A DNA stretch of 64,000 nt from Acholoe squamosa (GCA_949317995.1 OX439041.1:14043501-14107500), one strand, 5' to 3'; positions 22,408 through 34,923 are shown, numbered from the stretch's first letter. The notes: generated by a model not told the origin, from the sequence alone. A program made the numbers and translations.

Positions 22408-22604
22408 CATATATGTGGATCAACAAGGTAAAAGGTATACCCGGAGGGGTATGCGGGCATCCCTTTTTACTGGAACTAGTGCACTATCTTGGTCCCCAAA
22501 GAGGGCTTCATAGCGAACCCTTTTTACCTGCTCTAACACTAATCCTATGACATTGCAAGGCAGGGACCCCGATTCTGCACTCTACCATGTTGATCCACAT
22601 ATTC
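22408..22604. repeat. Fold-back element, arms TATGTGGATCAACA / TGTTGATCCACATA
   Basis: Left arm at 22411 (ATATGTGGATCAACAAGGTAAAAGG) and right arm ending at 22604 (CCATGTTGATCCACATAT) are inverted copies. Between them are CCCTTTTTAC/GTAAAAGGGT-like internal inversions. A shorter relative with the same arms is at 31010-31087. Confidence 0.7.
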
Positions 22605-25364
22605 ACCCTTTTACAAGCAACCCCAGATCAAGCAGTGCATTGTCTGTACATCCCATGGTCATCTCATCTATCTATGGTAGAGCGCTAGGAAATATACAGT
22701 TTCTTACCACATGGTGATATGTTTGAGACTGCTGAATTCTGTGATCCGTCACCTTTCGCTCTAGCTCCACCGATGTTCATGTGCTGACTGCAGAATGCCG
22801 ACTGCTTGTTTCAATTAGGATTTATGCTGTTGATGTTGGTTAATGGTATGCTTGTCGAAACCAGCGGAAGACAGTGGCGGGAAAAGCGTGCGTGATACAT
22901 CCTGTCATCAATTTTTGTTGTGCATAAATGCCCCCGATGTTCCTTTCCCACACTGAGGCGCTGTCACGCCAACCACACCCTTTATAGTCTTTTACATCAA
23001 ACCCAAAACATTTTTATCTGTCTGTTAGGAAGATTTGCTGGTTACTCTGTGTTAAAGTTGTAATGAGAGGTACTAGTGTAAGGATTCCTCGGGGATTCCC
23101 CCAGTTTCTATCAATCATCTATTTACTCCATGAGAGACCATCGCTAGTTTGACCAAGTCTAAACCCGGGTAGTTCGTTAACAAGGACTAATGCTTTGTTT
23201 AATATTCTCTACATCACAAAAGCTAACTTTTTATACCAAAATTGCGGTTTATGCCTACCTAAGAGCTTAAAATAACTTGAAAATCATCTTTATGACATGT
23301 GTCACATTATACCGCTATATGATTTTAAAAGGAACTGGGTCTGAATTTTCTGATTTTTATGCTCCAAGTCATTACCCTTAGTTACTTGTCTGTAGTTTTA
23401 ACCTTATTGACATGCATATATCATACATGTCTATCATTTATGCACATCATGTATAGAGTGTGTATTATGGTGCCCCTCTGAAAAAAAAACATGGGTGGTT
23501 ATTTCCACTGGAGTCGTTTCCCCTGTCTCAACCTCCCCAACCCCGAGCGAAATGAAAAAACTATCCCTAGGGGTCACGAGGTTAGGGTTGCCTCTAAGCT
23601 AGAATTTTAGTTCCTGGAAATTCCGTCAGATTGCACCTCTGGTCTACGTGTAGGTCTAGATTATGGTTCCCACCATCATTTCTCAGCCTCTCAGCATCTT
23701 TCCTTATAGAATTTACACCCCCTGACATGATATGTTTGAGTTAATTGACCTAGATGTCACCTCCACTGATGGGTCATTGGGTTCATCCCCTGAGAGCAAC
23801 CGAGTCAGATCACGGTGAAACCTGCACACCAATCTATTCACAGATGTTCTGACTAGTGTGAGTAGGTGCGTCATCTGATGAAAATAACATTAACTACATA
23901 TAATTATAACCAAGTGGGGAGGTGGAGAGCTGGGCCCTCCTATTACTAGAGAGCGCTACAGAATCCTTAATGCACCAATGAAGAGAACTCAAATATTCTA
24001 TTTATCACCTCTAAGATGACCACCCAAAGTATCAATGATTTATAAGAAGCAGAAGGGCTTATTATACATATAATGTAACACAACTTAAAAGTAAGGTACA
24101 CATTCATTGAAGCACAAAAGGGAGGTTTTGCATTCCCTTACTGCATTCTACTCTATCTTTATAACCTGACTATATTTATGGACTTGTCAAATATGGCTCT
24201 GGTTAAACAAGAAATTGAGACAGCCTGAGACAGCACTACCACCCTTAATTTACAGTCTGATTACCTTATATATAAAAAGGCATTATTTCATTGCTGGTCC
24301 CCACCTTATTGAATTAAGCTTGCCAGGAACAGATAAACAAAAGAGGCCAGATAAAAGTAGGTACTTTTTTTCCAAATTAACTCGATTTTATTTATCAACA
24401 AAACAGATCAATGATTCTAGATCTAGATTCCAGCCACCAAGACCTTTCATTTGATATGTCATATGTTGGAATCTGATACGTAATTCCAAAGAAACTAACT
24501 AAAACTTAAACCTCCGAGAGGATCTGCTGGGAGAGTGTTAAATTTTTTGGTGTTGCTAGGATACATGCTGTTGCTAGGTTATGCGCCGTTGCTAGGTTAC
24601 GCGCCGACTTTTGAGGCTATGAAACCTTAGGTTCTTAACAGTAGGCCCTATAACCATTATAGCTTTTGCCACTATCTAGAGTAACATACGCCCACACATG
24701 CAGGGAACCACATTATAGGTGTAAGAGAGAGTCCTCTCAAAATGATTTGATCAAATAAACTACAAAATACAGTGTTAAAATATAGAATGTTTTAGAATTA
24801 ACCATGTAATGAAAGTTCTAAATATTGAAATATTTAATCAAGCAAAACATACAAGAGGTGCTCAAAGAAAATTCTTTGTTGGGGTTCAGGCTCAGACCCT
24901 ATACTAGACCTATTACCAGTAGTTCTCACTAGAGTGCACCCCAACTACATGTACAGTAAAGGCTAAAGGGTTGACAATGAGTAATTAACACAAGGTAGTG
25001 CCACAACCCCAGACTTACAGAAATACCATAAAACTCATTGTTCACTCTTTAGCGGTAGACCCCTTACATTTTTCCTGACTCGTCGATACATTTTTTTTTA
25101 GATATAACAAAAAAAAAATGATATATAAAATCGTCTCGGATGAGGTATGTTAAGTCAATACTGGTCTTACTCTTAGCCACAGTCAATCACAGACACCACA
25201 ATTTGGTGGGCCTATTCAACATAAGATGGACATCAACCTCAACTACTTACAGGTTTTTGAACATTTTACCTGACTAATTTTTAAAGGTCTATGCATGATG
25301 ATAGACCAAAAGTTAAAAAAAGATATCTCATCCCAGAAACATACATCTCTATGTATATGTATCC
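22605..25364. other. Non-coding 2.8 kb, no gene recognised
   Basis: No frame with a domain. At 24543-24607 a 19-21 bp unit GTTGCTAGGTTAYGCGCC is repeated three times, which resembles half X-boxes. Otherwise AT-rich and unremarkable. Confidence 0.5.
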
Positions 25365-25380
25365 GCTCCTCGAGAGGAGC
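25365..25380. repeat. 16-bp perfect palindrome
   Basis: GCTCCTCGAGAGGAGC abuts the left end of the MITE that starts at 25381. Confidence 0.8.
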
Positions 25381-26354
25381 TATCCCAGTCAACAAAAAGA
25401 TGTTTTCTGACGTTTTTCAACATAATTTGAAAGTTTGGAAATGTTTGTTTTGAAAGTTCTTCTAACGTAAAAAACATTGACTCATTCTGACATTTTTCAA
25501 CGTTCATACAACCAGTTTTTTCTAACATTTTAAAATGTTTTCTAACATAATTTTCAACATTCAAAAACATTAGAGAACATTCTTAAATGTTTCTACTGGC
25601 ATAACCCCCGGGGTATTTTAACTTTGTATTTTGTATAGGTACCTATTGCCCAAACTATTGTGCCTGCCAAATTAATGACAGAACATAATTATTTGCTGTG
25701 CACATAGAAGTATCTTCATATAGAATTCTCCTGAAGCACATATACCTGTAATCCCTGAGCTAAAAATCTCTAGAACTGGTGCAAAAGGACATTGTCATCA
25801 GAGGGGATAAGTATATTTTTTGGTTAAAACAATGGGTGTCTTCATCAGGATTATTTTATTTAATCCAATAGAATATGACAATACCAGTCATACTCTATCA
25901 AGCATGACTTGGAATTAAAGTTTTGATCCAAGGATACATGAAGTAAGCAAAAATATGATAATGTGTACATTTAAAGCTACTTTAGATTACAGAACCTAGT
26001 GGGAAAATCTCCCCATTGATTGGCCTGCCACCTTGTGTGGAAGATATGTACAACACGAACATATAAAAATGTTAGAAAACGTTCTAAAATCATTTGTTGA
26101 ATGTTTTTTTATGTTTTAAAATGTTCGGAAAGAATGTTCACATTTTAAATTACTGTTGATGTTAACAAACGTTTGTTAAATGTTTGTTTGATGTTATAAA
26201 ACATTATATATGAATGTTTGTTTTAAAGCCTTTATTAGTAAATGTTTGCTGAACATTTCATTTATGTTAGAAAACATCAAAACCTAACGTTCACTTTCTA
26301 GCTTTAAAATGATGTTCATGAACGTTCTCTAAACGTTTGCTGTTCACTGGGATA
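25381..26354. mobile_element. MITE-like element, termini TATCCCAGT...ACTGGGATA
   Basis: Terminal inverted repeats TATCCCAGTCAAC (25381-25393) and GTTCACTGGGATA (26342-26354) match at 12 of 13 positions. Both subterminal regions are filled with AACGTT/AAACATT-type motifs in mirrored orientation (ATGTTTTCTGACGTTTTTC on the left, GAACGTTCTCTAAACG on the right). No transposase frame. Non-autonomous DNA transposon of uncertain superfamily. Confidence 0.7.
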
Positions 26355-26471
26355 TACAGCGGTTTTATGGTAGACAGATGTGTAAACTAACCTGGGGTCA
26401 TCTGAGGACAAATCATGATGGTAGTTGCTTTTTACCAAAACCTTAAGCATTGAGACACCCATAGGCCAACC

Positions 26472-28914
26472 TTGCATGGGGTAAAAACCCCTTACAGGGT
26501 AATTACACATAGGGTAAAGGTTCTGCGTGCTCGCCTTAGAGTGGATATAAAACCCTTTAAGTTTGGCATGCTCTCTGTAGAAACACCCCATAGAGTTTTC
26601 AATTTTTCTCCCAGGGTCAAAGGCGAAAGCGTCAACGAGGTGGACAGACTACAGAATCTCTTCAAGGTGGACGTAAAATTGTTTTCTCTGAAATGGTCGG
26701 GGAAGAAAAAAAAAAACGTCTGAGTGGTGAGAAGCAAAAAGTGTTACAGGAGAAACGTCATGAGCCTCAACATCTTCAATTCTCACGTAAGCCTCATCAC
26801 GAACATGGGTCTCTACCATCAAATTGACCCCTGCGAGGTATGCCATAAGCTGTTCACTAGCATTTACTCTCTCACAAGGCACAGGGGTGTGAAAAAAAAA
26901 TTGCACCATAGTGACTTTCAACTACAAAGGGGGCATCTATAAACCTGCCAGATCTGTTTTTCAACTCTTGGAGGAATTGGGCATAAAAACCCTCTCACAG
27001 TTGAAAATATACCCATATAAAATAGTCTTTGACTTTGAAAGTTTCTTCCTGAAGCACCACATTCAAGGAAAGGAAGCCAGCAACACCGTCATCGAAAAAA
27101 ACCACGTTCCCCTATCAGCCAGTGTCCCTTCGGATTTCCCAGATTACACCACGCCAGTGTGTTTTGTGCATCGTTCTAACAGACACAACGATCCCCTGGT
27201 GAAGTCGGTGCTGGAACACATAAACAATTTAGGTTGAAACATAGGCGGTACAGTGAAAGACGCTTTCAGAGAAACACTGGATGAGTTGGACAAGGTGATA
27301 GGGAGGGAGAAAAACATGGAGGAGAAAGCAGCTTGTCAAGTTTTTGACTAGGTGAGAAAAAGAAACAAAGCTCAGAGAAAGGATGAAAAAGAAATTGTTT
27401 GCGTACATCAAAAAATTGCCAGTCATTGGATTGAATTCCGGAAAATATGACCTGAACTTGATGAAGAAAGAGTTTATTCCTTATTTTCGAAATGGGACAA
27501 GCAGGAAGTGAAAACCATCAAAATGTTTTCACTTCCTAGATCTATTCAACTACCTGGCTCCAGGCTATTCTTACGCCAACTGCCTGAAAGCCTTACTCGA
27601 AGGGAAAGTGGCCAAGGGCTATTTCCTCTACGAGTGGATGGACGACGTGCTAGAGTTGGAAAACAAACAACTGCCGCCCAGAACGGCTCTCTACAGTTCT
27701 CTGACGGGCACGTGTATATCTGGCAAGGAGTATGAAACTTGCCAACCACATGGTCTGAACACAAGATGCAGTCCATGAGGGACTACTTTGTGTATTACAA
27801 CAACTTGGACGTGGCTCCCTCTGTGGAAGCTGTCAAGTTTGTTTGATGTTTTTTCATAGAGCGAGGTGTAGACATGTTCAAAGATGGCTTAAACTTGCCC
27901 GGTCTCACCTTGAAGTTCCTCTTTGAAAACACTTCTCCCAACGCTGCAGCGTATGTTCATTTGGGTGAGCAAGAAAAGGATGTGCACAACTTGCTGAGAA
28001 AGAACATCTTCGGAGGTCCTTCTATCATCTTCCACAGACACCACAAGAGTGGACAAACTCAAATAAGGGGGAAAAAATACAGGGTGGAAAGCAAGGTGTG
28101 CAGACACATCTTGGTCGTGGATGCCAACAGCCTCTACCTGAAGTGTATGGGGGAAGCGCACTGCTCAGGCTAGGTGGTACACCGCAGAGAGAACGACTTT
28201 CGAGCTGTCTGCAGTCAACAGGTCAGCTTTTCCACCACGGAATGGTTGCGTTACCGATTGCTCTTTGAGGACAAGAAAATACTGTACCAATACAATTACG
28301 GCGAGGTGAAACTTGCATGGAAACTTGTCAGAGTAGACGGCTTCTCACCTGCAGATGAGACGGTTTATAAATCAATTACACAGGTGTTGTTGGCATGGTC
28401 ACTTTTGTCATTTGACCAAGTCTATTCTTAAATCTCCCAACGGGCAAGCGTGGATGGGGAAAAAGGCTAAGAACACAGCTCAAATCAGCGCCTACCTCAA
28501 GACGTTAGGGTACAAAGTGGTGGAAAAGTATGCATGTCAGTGGCTGAAAGAAAGAGAGAGCGAAGAATGAGTGAGTGAGTGAGTAATAGATGTTTAATGC
28601 CAATTTCGACACCTGAGGTCATATTCATGGCAAGAACTACATTAGACAATTTGATAGAGGAATGTATCAGTGCCCACGCATATGTGCACCACACACATAT
28701 GAGGGAATAGGAAAGAGGAGAAATAGACCCTTTTAAGTGGCCTAGGGAAACCTGAGCGAAGAATGCAAGGTGAAAAAGGGGCAGTGGTTCGTAAAAAGAC
28801 CCCCTTGTTCAGGTAGAACCAAAGCGGAGATTCTCAAAGGTGTGATGGACCGTTCCCTTTTCGGACTGATTCATGATTTTTTTGCTGTGTATAAAATAAA
28901 ATAAACAAGGGTTT
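26472..28914 (+). pseudogene. Polinton protein-primed DNA polymerase B, truncated and interrupted
   Basis: Pieces in order on plus: the N-terminal region (TPHRVFNFSPRVKGESVNEV, 26580-26640), a zinc-finger-like CEVCHKLFTSIYSLTRHRG (26835-26890), the exonuclease motif KIVFDFESFF (about 27020-27050) with NHVPLSASV, and FNYLAPGYSYANCLKALLEG (27545). KDGLNLPGLTLKFLFE and GGPSIIFHRHHKSGQTQIRG (27880-28070) follow, then polymerase motif A (VVDANSLYL, 28110-28140) and an HGHFCHLTK-type box (28395-28420). Stops and frame changes occur between most pieces. A SINE-like insertion splits the gene at 28570-28753, after which the frame resumes (CKVKKGQWFVKRP ... RSLFGLIHDFF) until TAA at about 28914. The C-terminal palm, with the DTDS-type motif, is missing, so the gene was cut by a deletion before the terminal repeat. 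Confidence 0.88.
28570..28753 (-). mobile_element. SINE-like insertion with 12-bp target-site duplication
   Basis: 184 bp flanked by GAGCGAAGAATG at 28558-28569 and 28754-28765. On the minus strand it ends in CATTAAACATCTATTACTC followed by (ACTC)n, a tail typical of LINE-mobilised short elements. A diverged copy of the same sequence lies at 47139-47310. No clear A/B box was found, so a LINE 3' fragment is an alternative. Confidence 0.8.
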
Positions 28915-28960
28915 TTAGCGTTGCACACCAACCACGTGGTAAAATCAGGTGGTTGGTGTG
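28895..28960 (+). promoter_or_regulatory. Polyadenylation signals plus perfect 12-bp hairpin
   Basis: AATAAAATAAA at about 28898-28912 is followed by CACACCAACCAC (28924-28935) and its exact complement GTGGTTGGTGTG (28949-28960) around a 13-nt loop. It sits between the PolB remnant and the terminal repeat and may form part of the Polinton end or a 3'-end processing structure. Confidence 0.6.
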
Positions 28961-29007
28961 ATTTTGTTTATGTTTTTTGTTGTGATCACAGCTCTCAGAG
29001 CTTGAGA

Positions 29008-29132
29008 AAGTAGGTCACATGCCCATATATGGTCACTTCCGATCTGAAAACTATGTCACTTCCTGTTCTTAAGTAGGTCAAATAGATTTTAGTAGCTGTA
29101 GCTATACGCTGAGTTTACCCCTATATACTACT
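29008..29132 (+). repeat. Polinton terminal repeat (PolB end), terminus TATATACTACT
   Basis: AGTAGGTCAC, TGGTCACTTCCGATCT and TAGCTGTAGC are followed by CCCCTATATACTACT, ending at 29132. The same words in the same order end the 35-46 kb Polinton at 46111. Read inward the terminus is AGTAGTATATA, consistent with Polinton ends that start AG. Confidence 0.65.
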
Positions 29133-30513
29133 GGTGACTTTTTAGCCAGTAGGTAGTACGATCACCCACTTATGTAGCCAGCTATTTGGTCATACTTGGC
29201 CAAAATCTAAAATCACCTTGTAAGATTTGTCCCATCCCAAGTTGTAGCTGGCTGAACCTGTCTTAGAAACTATTGAAACTAGGTCCTGACTTGTATAGCT
29301 TAGGTGGGAGAGCACTTTGCTTTAGATCTCAGGGTCAAATCCCCAATTGAGGTTTTATAGCAGAATATAACATTGATGCATCCTAACGTGTGCCTGATGC
29401 ACAAATGCAGAACTGATGACTCAATATGGACATATTAGTACTTCATTGATGCATCATGAAAATTATGCGGGCATCTTGCAGCACTTCATTGATGCATCAT
29501 GACAATACAGGCATCCTACATTATCAAGTATTACAATAATAATAACCAGCGAAATCAACAGTAAACAGCTTGTCACCCCCTCATCAAATAAGGTAAATTG
29601 GGGAAAAGTAAGCTTGTAAGGCTCCACAACAGGCTTAAATCTGGCACAGATAGATAAGCTAAACCATATTTCTTATTTCCAGACAGAAAAGATCAAACAA
29701 ACTGACATTGTTTATTTTATGTAAAAGAATGATTAGATAAGGAAATCTAGTGTGCATATGAGACTATGTATTTAAATTAGTCAGTATGTTGTTTTTGGCT
29801 GGCCTGGATTTAATGGTGGAGTGAACATTACGGTCGAACGGTAAATAAAAAGAGACAGGAGTATCATTTGACAGGAGTATCATTTGGAGGGCCTTTCACA
29901 TCACAGAATAGATAGTTTTACCTGAGAACTGGCTCACCTTGAGAAACTTACTTTCTTTCATGTGGTGACTGTTTTCATGTTGTATCAAGTACTGTCACAT
30001 AACTATGATAGCTACTCAAAAATGCAGGGGCAAGAGAGAGTCTGAAAGGAAGGCATCTCTTTATGCAATACATAAGCCAATGTCAATGCATCTCACAAAG
30101 CCGTTATACTGCTAAGTGGGATGCTGCCAGTCCAACTGAGGTGAATGTGATGCAGAAACATCCCACAGAAGTTGATACTTGCATTTATATCATGGCTACA
30201 CAGATTTGAAAGCTTTTGATTAAAGAAAATTATCAATATCTTGGATGATGGTCAGGTAAGTCAAAGGGTGAAATGGAAAATGACTTTTTAAAATGAACTT
30301 TTTAGAATTTAGTGCACTATTTAGCTAATGTGCAATAGCGGCCTCATATATTATGTCTAAATTACATGCCTGTCTTTACTGCACCTCACACTGCAGCTTT
30401 ACAGGGGCTAACAGTAGGAAGGTGTGACAACTATAACCTACAACAGGAGTTCATCTAAAACTGAATTCTTAACCTTCACACAATGAGGTAATTCATTTTA
30501 GCTTTTTAACCTT
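29133..30513. other. Non-coding with repeated TGATGCATCATG motifs
   Basis: No gene. CATTGATGCATCATG occurs at about 29447 and 29489; the motif recurs in the MITE at 30518-30731 and at about 49440. Confidence 0.5.
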
Positions 30514-30517
30514 TTAA

Positions 30518-30731
30518 GAGCCGCTGATGCATTAATGCATCACACCCATTGGTTGACATGATGCTTGAATGCAGCCCTGGTGAGTTACTTCATGCATTAT
30601 GCTAAATTGATTGGGTTTAAACACATCCGACGGGTCACCATCAATGAAGTGCTGATGAGACTGCTTGCCAGCACTTCATTGGTGCATCATGCTGACCAAT
30701 GGGCATGATGCACTCTTACATCAGCAGCCCT
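30518..30731. mobile_element. MITE with TTAA target sites
   Basis: 214 bp between TTAA at 30514-30517 and 30732-30735. The ends are imperfect inverted repeats: left GAGCCGCTGATGCATTAATG ... CACCCATTGGTTGACATGATGC, right (reverse complement) AGGGCTGCTGATGTAAGAGT ... GCCCATTGGTCAGCATGATGC. TTAA target sites are known for piggyBac and Kolobok elements; no coding capacity. Confidence 0.65.
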
Positions 30732-31009
30732 TTAAGAAATACTCATCACAGCTGTTGCAAAGTGTTTATTGTTTGTTATATCAAAGCCCAATAGAGGATT
30801 CCCACAAGTAATGCTACCCCGTATTGGCTTGTATGACAATCAGGCACTCATAGATTTCAATCACACTGGACCCACAGTCCTTACATGAGACAGGCGCTTA
30901 TTTGAAATACAGTGTTAAGTGCCTAAGGTTAATTTCAATGCCCCTATACCCCCGGGTACTTATTCAAGACTGATTACCCAGAGAATAATTATAAGACTAT
31001 ACTTTCAAT

Positions 31010-31087
31010 ATATGTGATTCAACATGGTAAAAGGTACGCTCACGCACCCCCTCGCGGGCGTACCTCTTACTGTGTTGATCCACATAT
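31010..31087. repeat. Short fold-back element related to 22408-22604
   Basis: Arms ATATGTGATTCAACATGGTA and TACTGTGTTGATCCACATAT surround GGTACGCTCACGC ... GCGGGCGTACC, so nearly the whole 78 bp folds back. Same terminal words as the element at 22.4 kb. Confidence 0.7.
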
Positions 31088-31630
31088 CTTCACTTTCAGT
31101 ATCTTAACATTTTATGTGATGATTATCTAGCTTTTACTCAGAAAATCAGTTCTCAGACAAATATGCCAAACATATATTGAAAGTATAGTCTGGTAATTAA
31201 CCCAGGGTAATTAACCTTTATAGAACGAGACTTAATATACTGTAAATAACTGAAGGGGTAACTATATAACTTCATCTACAGAAATATTATTTGACTCTGT
31301 GTTAATCAGAGTGAGTTATTATCTGTTACATTATACTGGGTTGTAGTTAAGTACATGACATGACTCCAACTCTATATTGACCTGGCTTTTCATATTTCAC
31401 TTTCAATATCTTACCATTTATGTGATGATGAATTAGCTTTTACTTAACCCCTAGGTGCCCAAGCGGTTTTGGGCTTAAATGGGGCTTAAATACATGTATA
31501 TTGAAGGAAACTATCATCCAGATACGTCTACTGGTCCAATCTGCAAAGTTAGACCCTCTATAGAACGGTCATGACCTCCCCATCACAATACAACCATCCA
31601 TTTTTCTCTATCACCAATATATCTAACAAA
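31088..31630. other. Non-coding, no gene recognised
   Basis: AT-rich, no domain-bearing frame. Confidence 0.5.
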
Positions 31631-32345
31631 CGCTAGATCATATACATCCAAAGTCCCATACTCCCATTAGATTCTAAAAGAAATGTTCATAACCATAGAG
31701 ATAATCGATGCATTGTTACTAGCACATTATGTCTCCTGAGTAGTAGTGCACATATATATGCAGAATTGAATGAGGCCTCAGAATTACAGGTATTGTGAAT
31801 GGGGGGGGGGTCTATATTCAAAGTCAAAATTTGAAAATGATTCATTAGAGGGCCAGCCTCCAGGGGGCTAAGACAAGACATGACACAATTATTACGCTAG
31901 ATCATATACATCCAAAGTCCCATACTCCCATTAGATTCTAAAAGAAATGTTTATAACCATAGAGATAATCCATGCATTGTTACTAGCACATTATATCTCC
32001 TGAGTTGTTATTCACATATATATGCAGAATTGAATGAGGCCTCAGAATTACAGGTATTGTGAATGGTGGGAGTCTATATTCAAAGTCAAAATTTGAAAAT
32101 GATTAATTAGAGGGCCACCCTCCAGGGGGCTAAGACCAGCGATGACACAATTATTACGCTAGATCATATACATCCAAAGTCCCATACTCCCATTAGATTC
32201 TAAAAGAAATGTTCATAACCATAGAGATAATCCATGCATTGTTACTAGCACATTATGTCTCCTGAGTAGTAGTGCACATATATATGCAGAATTGAATGAG
32301 GCCTCAGAATTACAGGTACATTGTGAATGGGGGGGGGGGTCTATA
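31631..32345. repeat. Tandem repeat, period about 263 bp, 2.7 copies
   Basis: Units begin CGCTAGATCATATACATCC at 31631, 31895 and 32157; the last is cut near 32345. Copies differ at few positions and in the length of a G run. Confidence 0.9.
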
Positions 32346-33760
32346 TAGTACACAAGAGAGACCAAATACTACCAATTACAACAAACGGAATGTTTTGGTA
32401 ACTATGGTTAAACTGACCAATAAATTTCATGTCCTTAACTGAAAGTCTTCACTGATTTATAAGTATTCAGGAAATGCAATACAGAGACAATATCAAAAGA
32501 TAAGATCAAAATAACACATGGGCTGATCAACTAAGTGATATAATTGTGAAATAATGTAAAATCTTCAAATAGTTCTGGGCACAAAAAGGTTAAGAGATTA
32601 TGGTCAGTTCTCAGACAAATGTGTCTAGTATCCATGAAAACAAACAAGCAAATTTCAAAGACCTCACAACACAGACCTCTTTCCCCAGAATTTAGGTTCT
32701 TCCATCACTTATTATTATTTGTAATTCACTAGAGATGATAAATAATAGAAACACCAGAGCTGCAGATGGTCCATTGATTAGTCTTTATTCCTCATACGGA
32801 AAGAGTTAGAAAGTCACCTCCATTTAGTGCTTTTTCAGAATGGAATATGATACTTTCCCCTTCATTCCCTCAGTAATTAATATCACGATTGGAGTTTTTA
32901 AACTCAATTTGTTTAGAATAGGTCAGATAAAAGTATCAAGCCAAAGGCCAACATATTAATTTAATTGTCTAGGACTACCTCCAAATGCTTTCATATAGTC
33001 CATGTACACTGAGCATACAATTGATAAATATATTTGCTTATATAATGTTTGTTCAATATAATAAACTACTAAATTGAAATTGAATTGACGTATTTTATAC
33101 AACCTTCACAAGTCACTCTTATCTTCACCAAAGCTATGTGCCTTAAATAACAAAAGGGCACAGTTGAAGTTAGTCTCTCTTTGGAAAGAAATGGAAATGT
33201 GATTTTGTCCAGGTCACAAAAAAGACAATCTGGGTGATTCCTGTGAACTGCCCCACCTTTGGGGGTCTGGGGCCAAACATGACAAACATCTTAAGACTTT
33301 ATTTTATTGATAACCCTATATCTTGGCTGTATGAAAAGGTCCATTCAAGTCATTAACTCCCAGGATGTCAGTTTTTATCACAGTTGCAGTAAAAAGGTAT
33401 AATTTGTGTAACGCGCTTGATCGATATAACTTCTTATGCATAGAACTTCATCAATAATGTCTCTGTGATTACCATATTGCATGTCCAAACTTGTATAGTA
33501 GTTATGAATAAGTGTACCAAAAATTAGGACTGAGTCTTGAAAACTTTTGAAAATATGAGACATAACTTTTTAAGAAAATTGAGATTTTTCAAAAATTTCT
33601 AACACAAAACCTTAACTTTACTCTCACAAGCTTAATATGCATTGGGTATGCATGTAATTCAAGTTATTATGTCTTCATTGTCTATATTTTCTTAAACAAT
33701 CATCATTCTTCCATTCCTACATATTTTTTTTTATGTGAGCAGCTGTCCAAAATTGGCCAA
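32346..33760. other. Non-coding, AT-rich
   Basis: No gene recognised. TGTAACGCGCTTGATCGATA at about 33406-33425 is an inverted match to a part of the 382-bp unit that follows (GATCAAGCGCGTTACATACA). Confidence 0.5.
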
Positions 33761-34923
33761 AAACCAAGAAATGTACAATTAATACCTATTTGGGGTGTCC
33801 CGTATGCCTCGGAAAATAAAATTGCACTTTTTTGCGACTAATTTTTTTACATCAATCAAGCCAGAAGGTCCAAAAATTAACTAGGAGTATCCAAACAGGC
33901 CTAAAATACCAGCCACACATGTCTAGTAACATATTAGATAGCAGTAGTACAGCTCAGATAACTCTCAGGTTGCCCACAGCCAATGAAGCAATACCATGTC
34001 AAATGCCCTCCGCGTAGGCGGATACCGATCAAGCGCGTTACATACAGTCACTCATAGATAGAGGCTCCATAGAGGTACTTAGACCTTTCATATCATAATG
34101 CTGCTTTATACACAACTACTTAAGCAATGGGACTACTGTTTAAAACCAAGAAATGTACAATTAATACCTATTTGGGGTGTCCCGTATGCCTCGGAAAATA
34201 AAATTGCACCTTTTTGCGACTAATTTTTTTACATCAATCAAGCCAGAAGGTCCAAAAATTAACTAGGAGTATCCAAACAGGCCTAAAATACCAGCCACAC
34301 ATGTCTAGTAACATATTAGATAGCAGTAGTACAGCTCAGATAACTCTCAGGTTGCCCACAGCCAATGAAGCAATACCATGTCAAATGCCCTCCGCGTAGG
34401 CGGATACCGATCAAGCGCGTTACATACAGTCACTCATAGATAGAGGCTCCATAGAGGTACTTAGACCTTTCATATCATAATGCTGCTTTATACACAACTA
34501 CTTAAGCAATGGGACTACTGTTTAAAACCAAGAAATGTACAATTAATACCTATTTGGGGTGTCCCGTATGCCTCGGAAAATAAAATTGCACTTTTTTGCG
34601 ACTAATTTTTTTACATCAATCAAGCCAGAAGGTCAAAAAATTAGCTAGGAGTATCTAAACAGGTCTAAAATACCAGCCACACATGTCTAGTAACATATTA
34701 AATAGCAGTAGTACAGCTCAGATAACTCTCAGGTTGCCCACAGCCAATGAAGCAATACCATGTCAAATGCCCTCCGCGTAGGCGGATACAGATCAAGCGC
34801 GTTACATACAGTCACTCATAGATAGAGGCTCCATAGAGATACTTAGACCTTTCATATCATAATGCTGCTTTATACACAACTACTTAAGCAATGGGACTAC
34901 TGTTTAACACCAAGAAATGTACA
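33761..34923. repeat. 382-bp tandem repeat, three full units plus junction stub
   Basis: Units start AAACCAAGAAATGTACAATT at 33761, 34143 and 34525. A fourth begins at 34907 and is cut at 34923, where Polinton sequence starts. Copies are almost identical. A 61-codon frame repeated in each unit has no coding signal. Confidence 0.93.

Noticed and set aside
28895..28960. Bacterial rho-independent terminator
   Set aside because: Hairpin is GC-rich but the context is eukaryotic with polyadenylation signals, so a bacterial terminator is not a sensible call.
33832..34399. Identical 61-codon frames at 33832 and 34214
   Set aside because: They are the same position in successive 382-bp satellite units; the third unit breaks the frame and no family is recognised.
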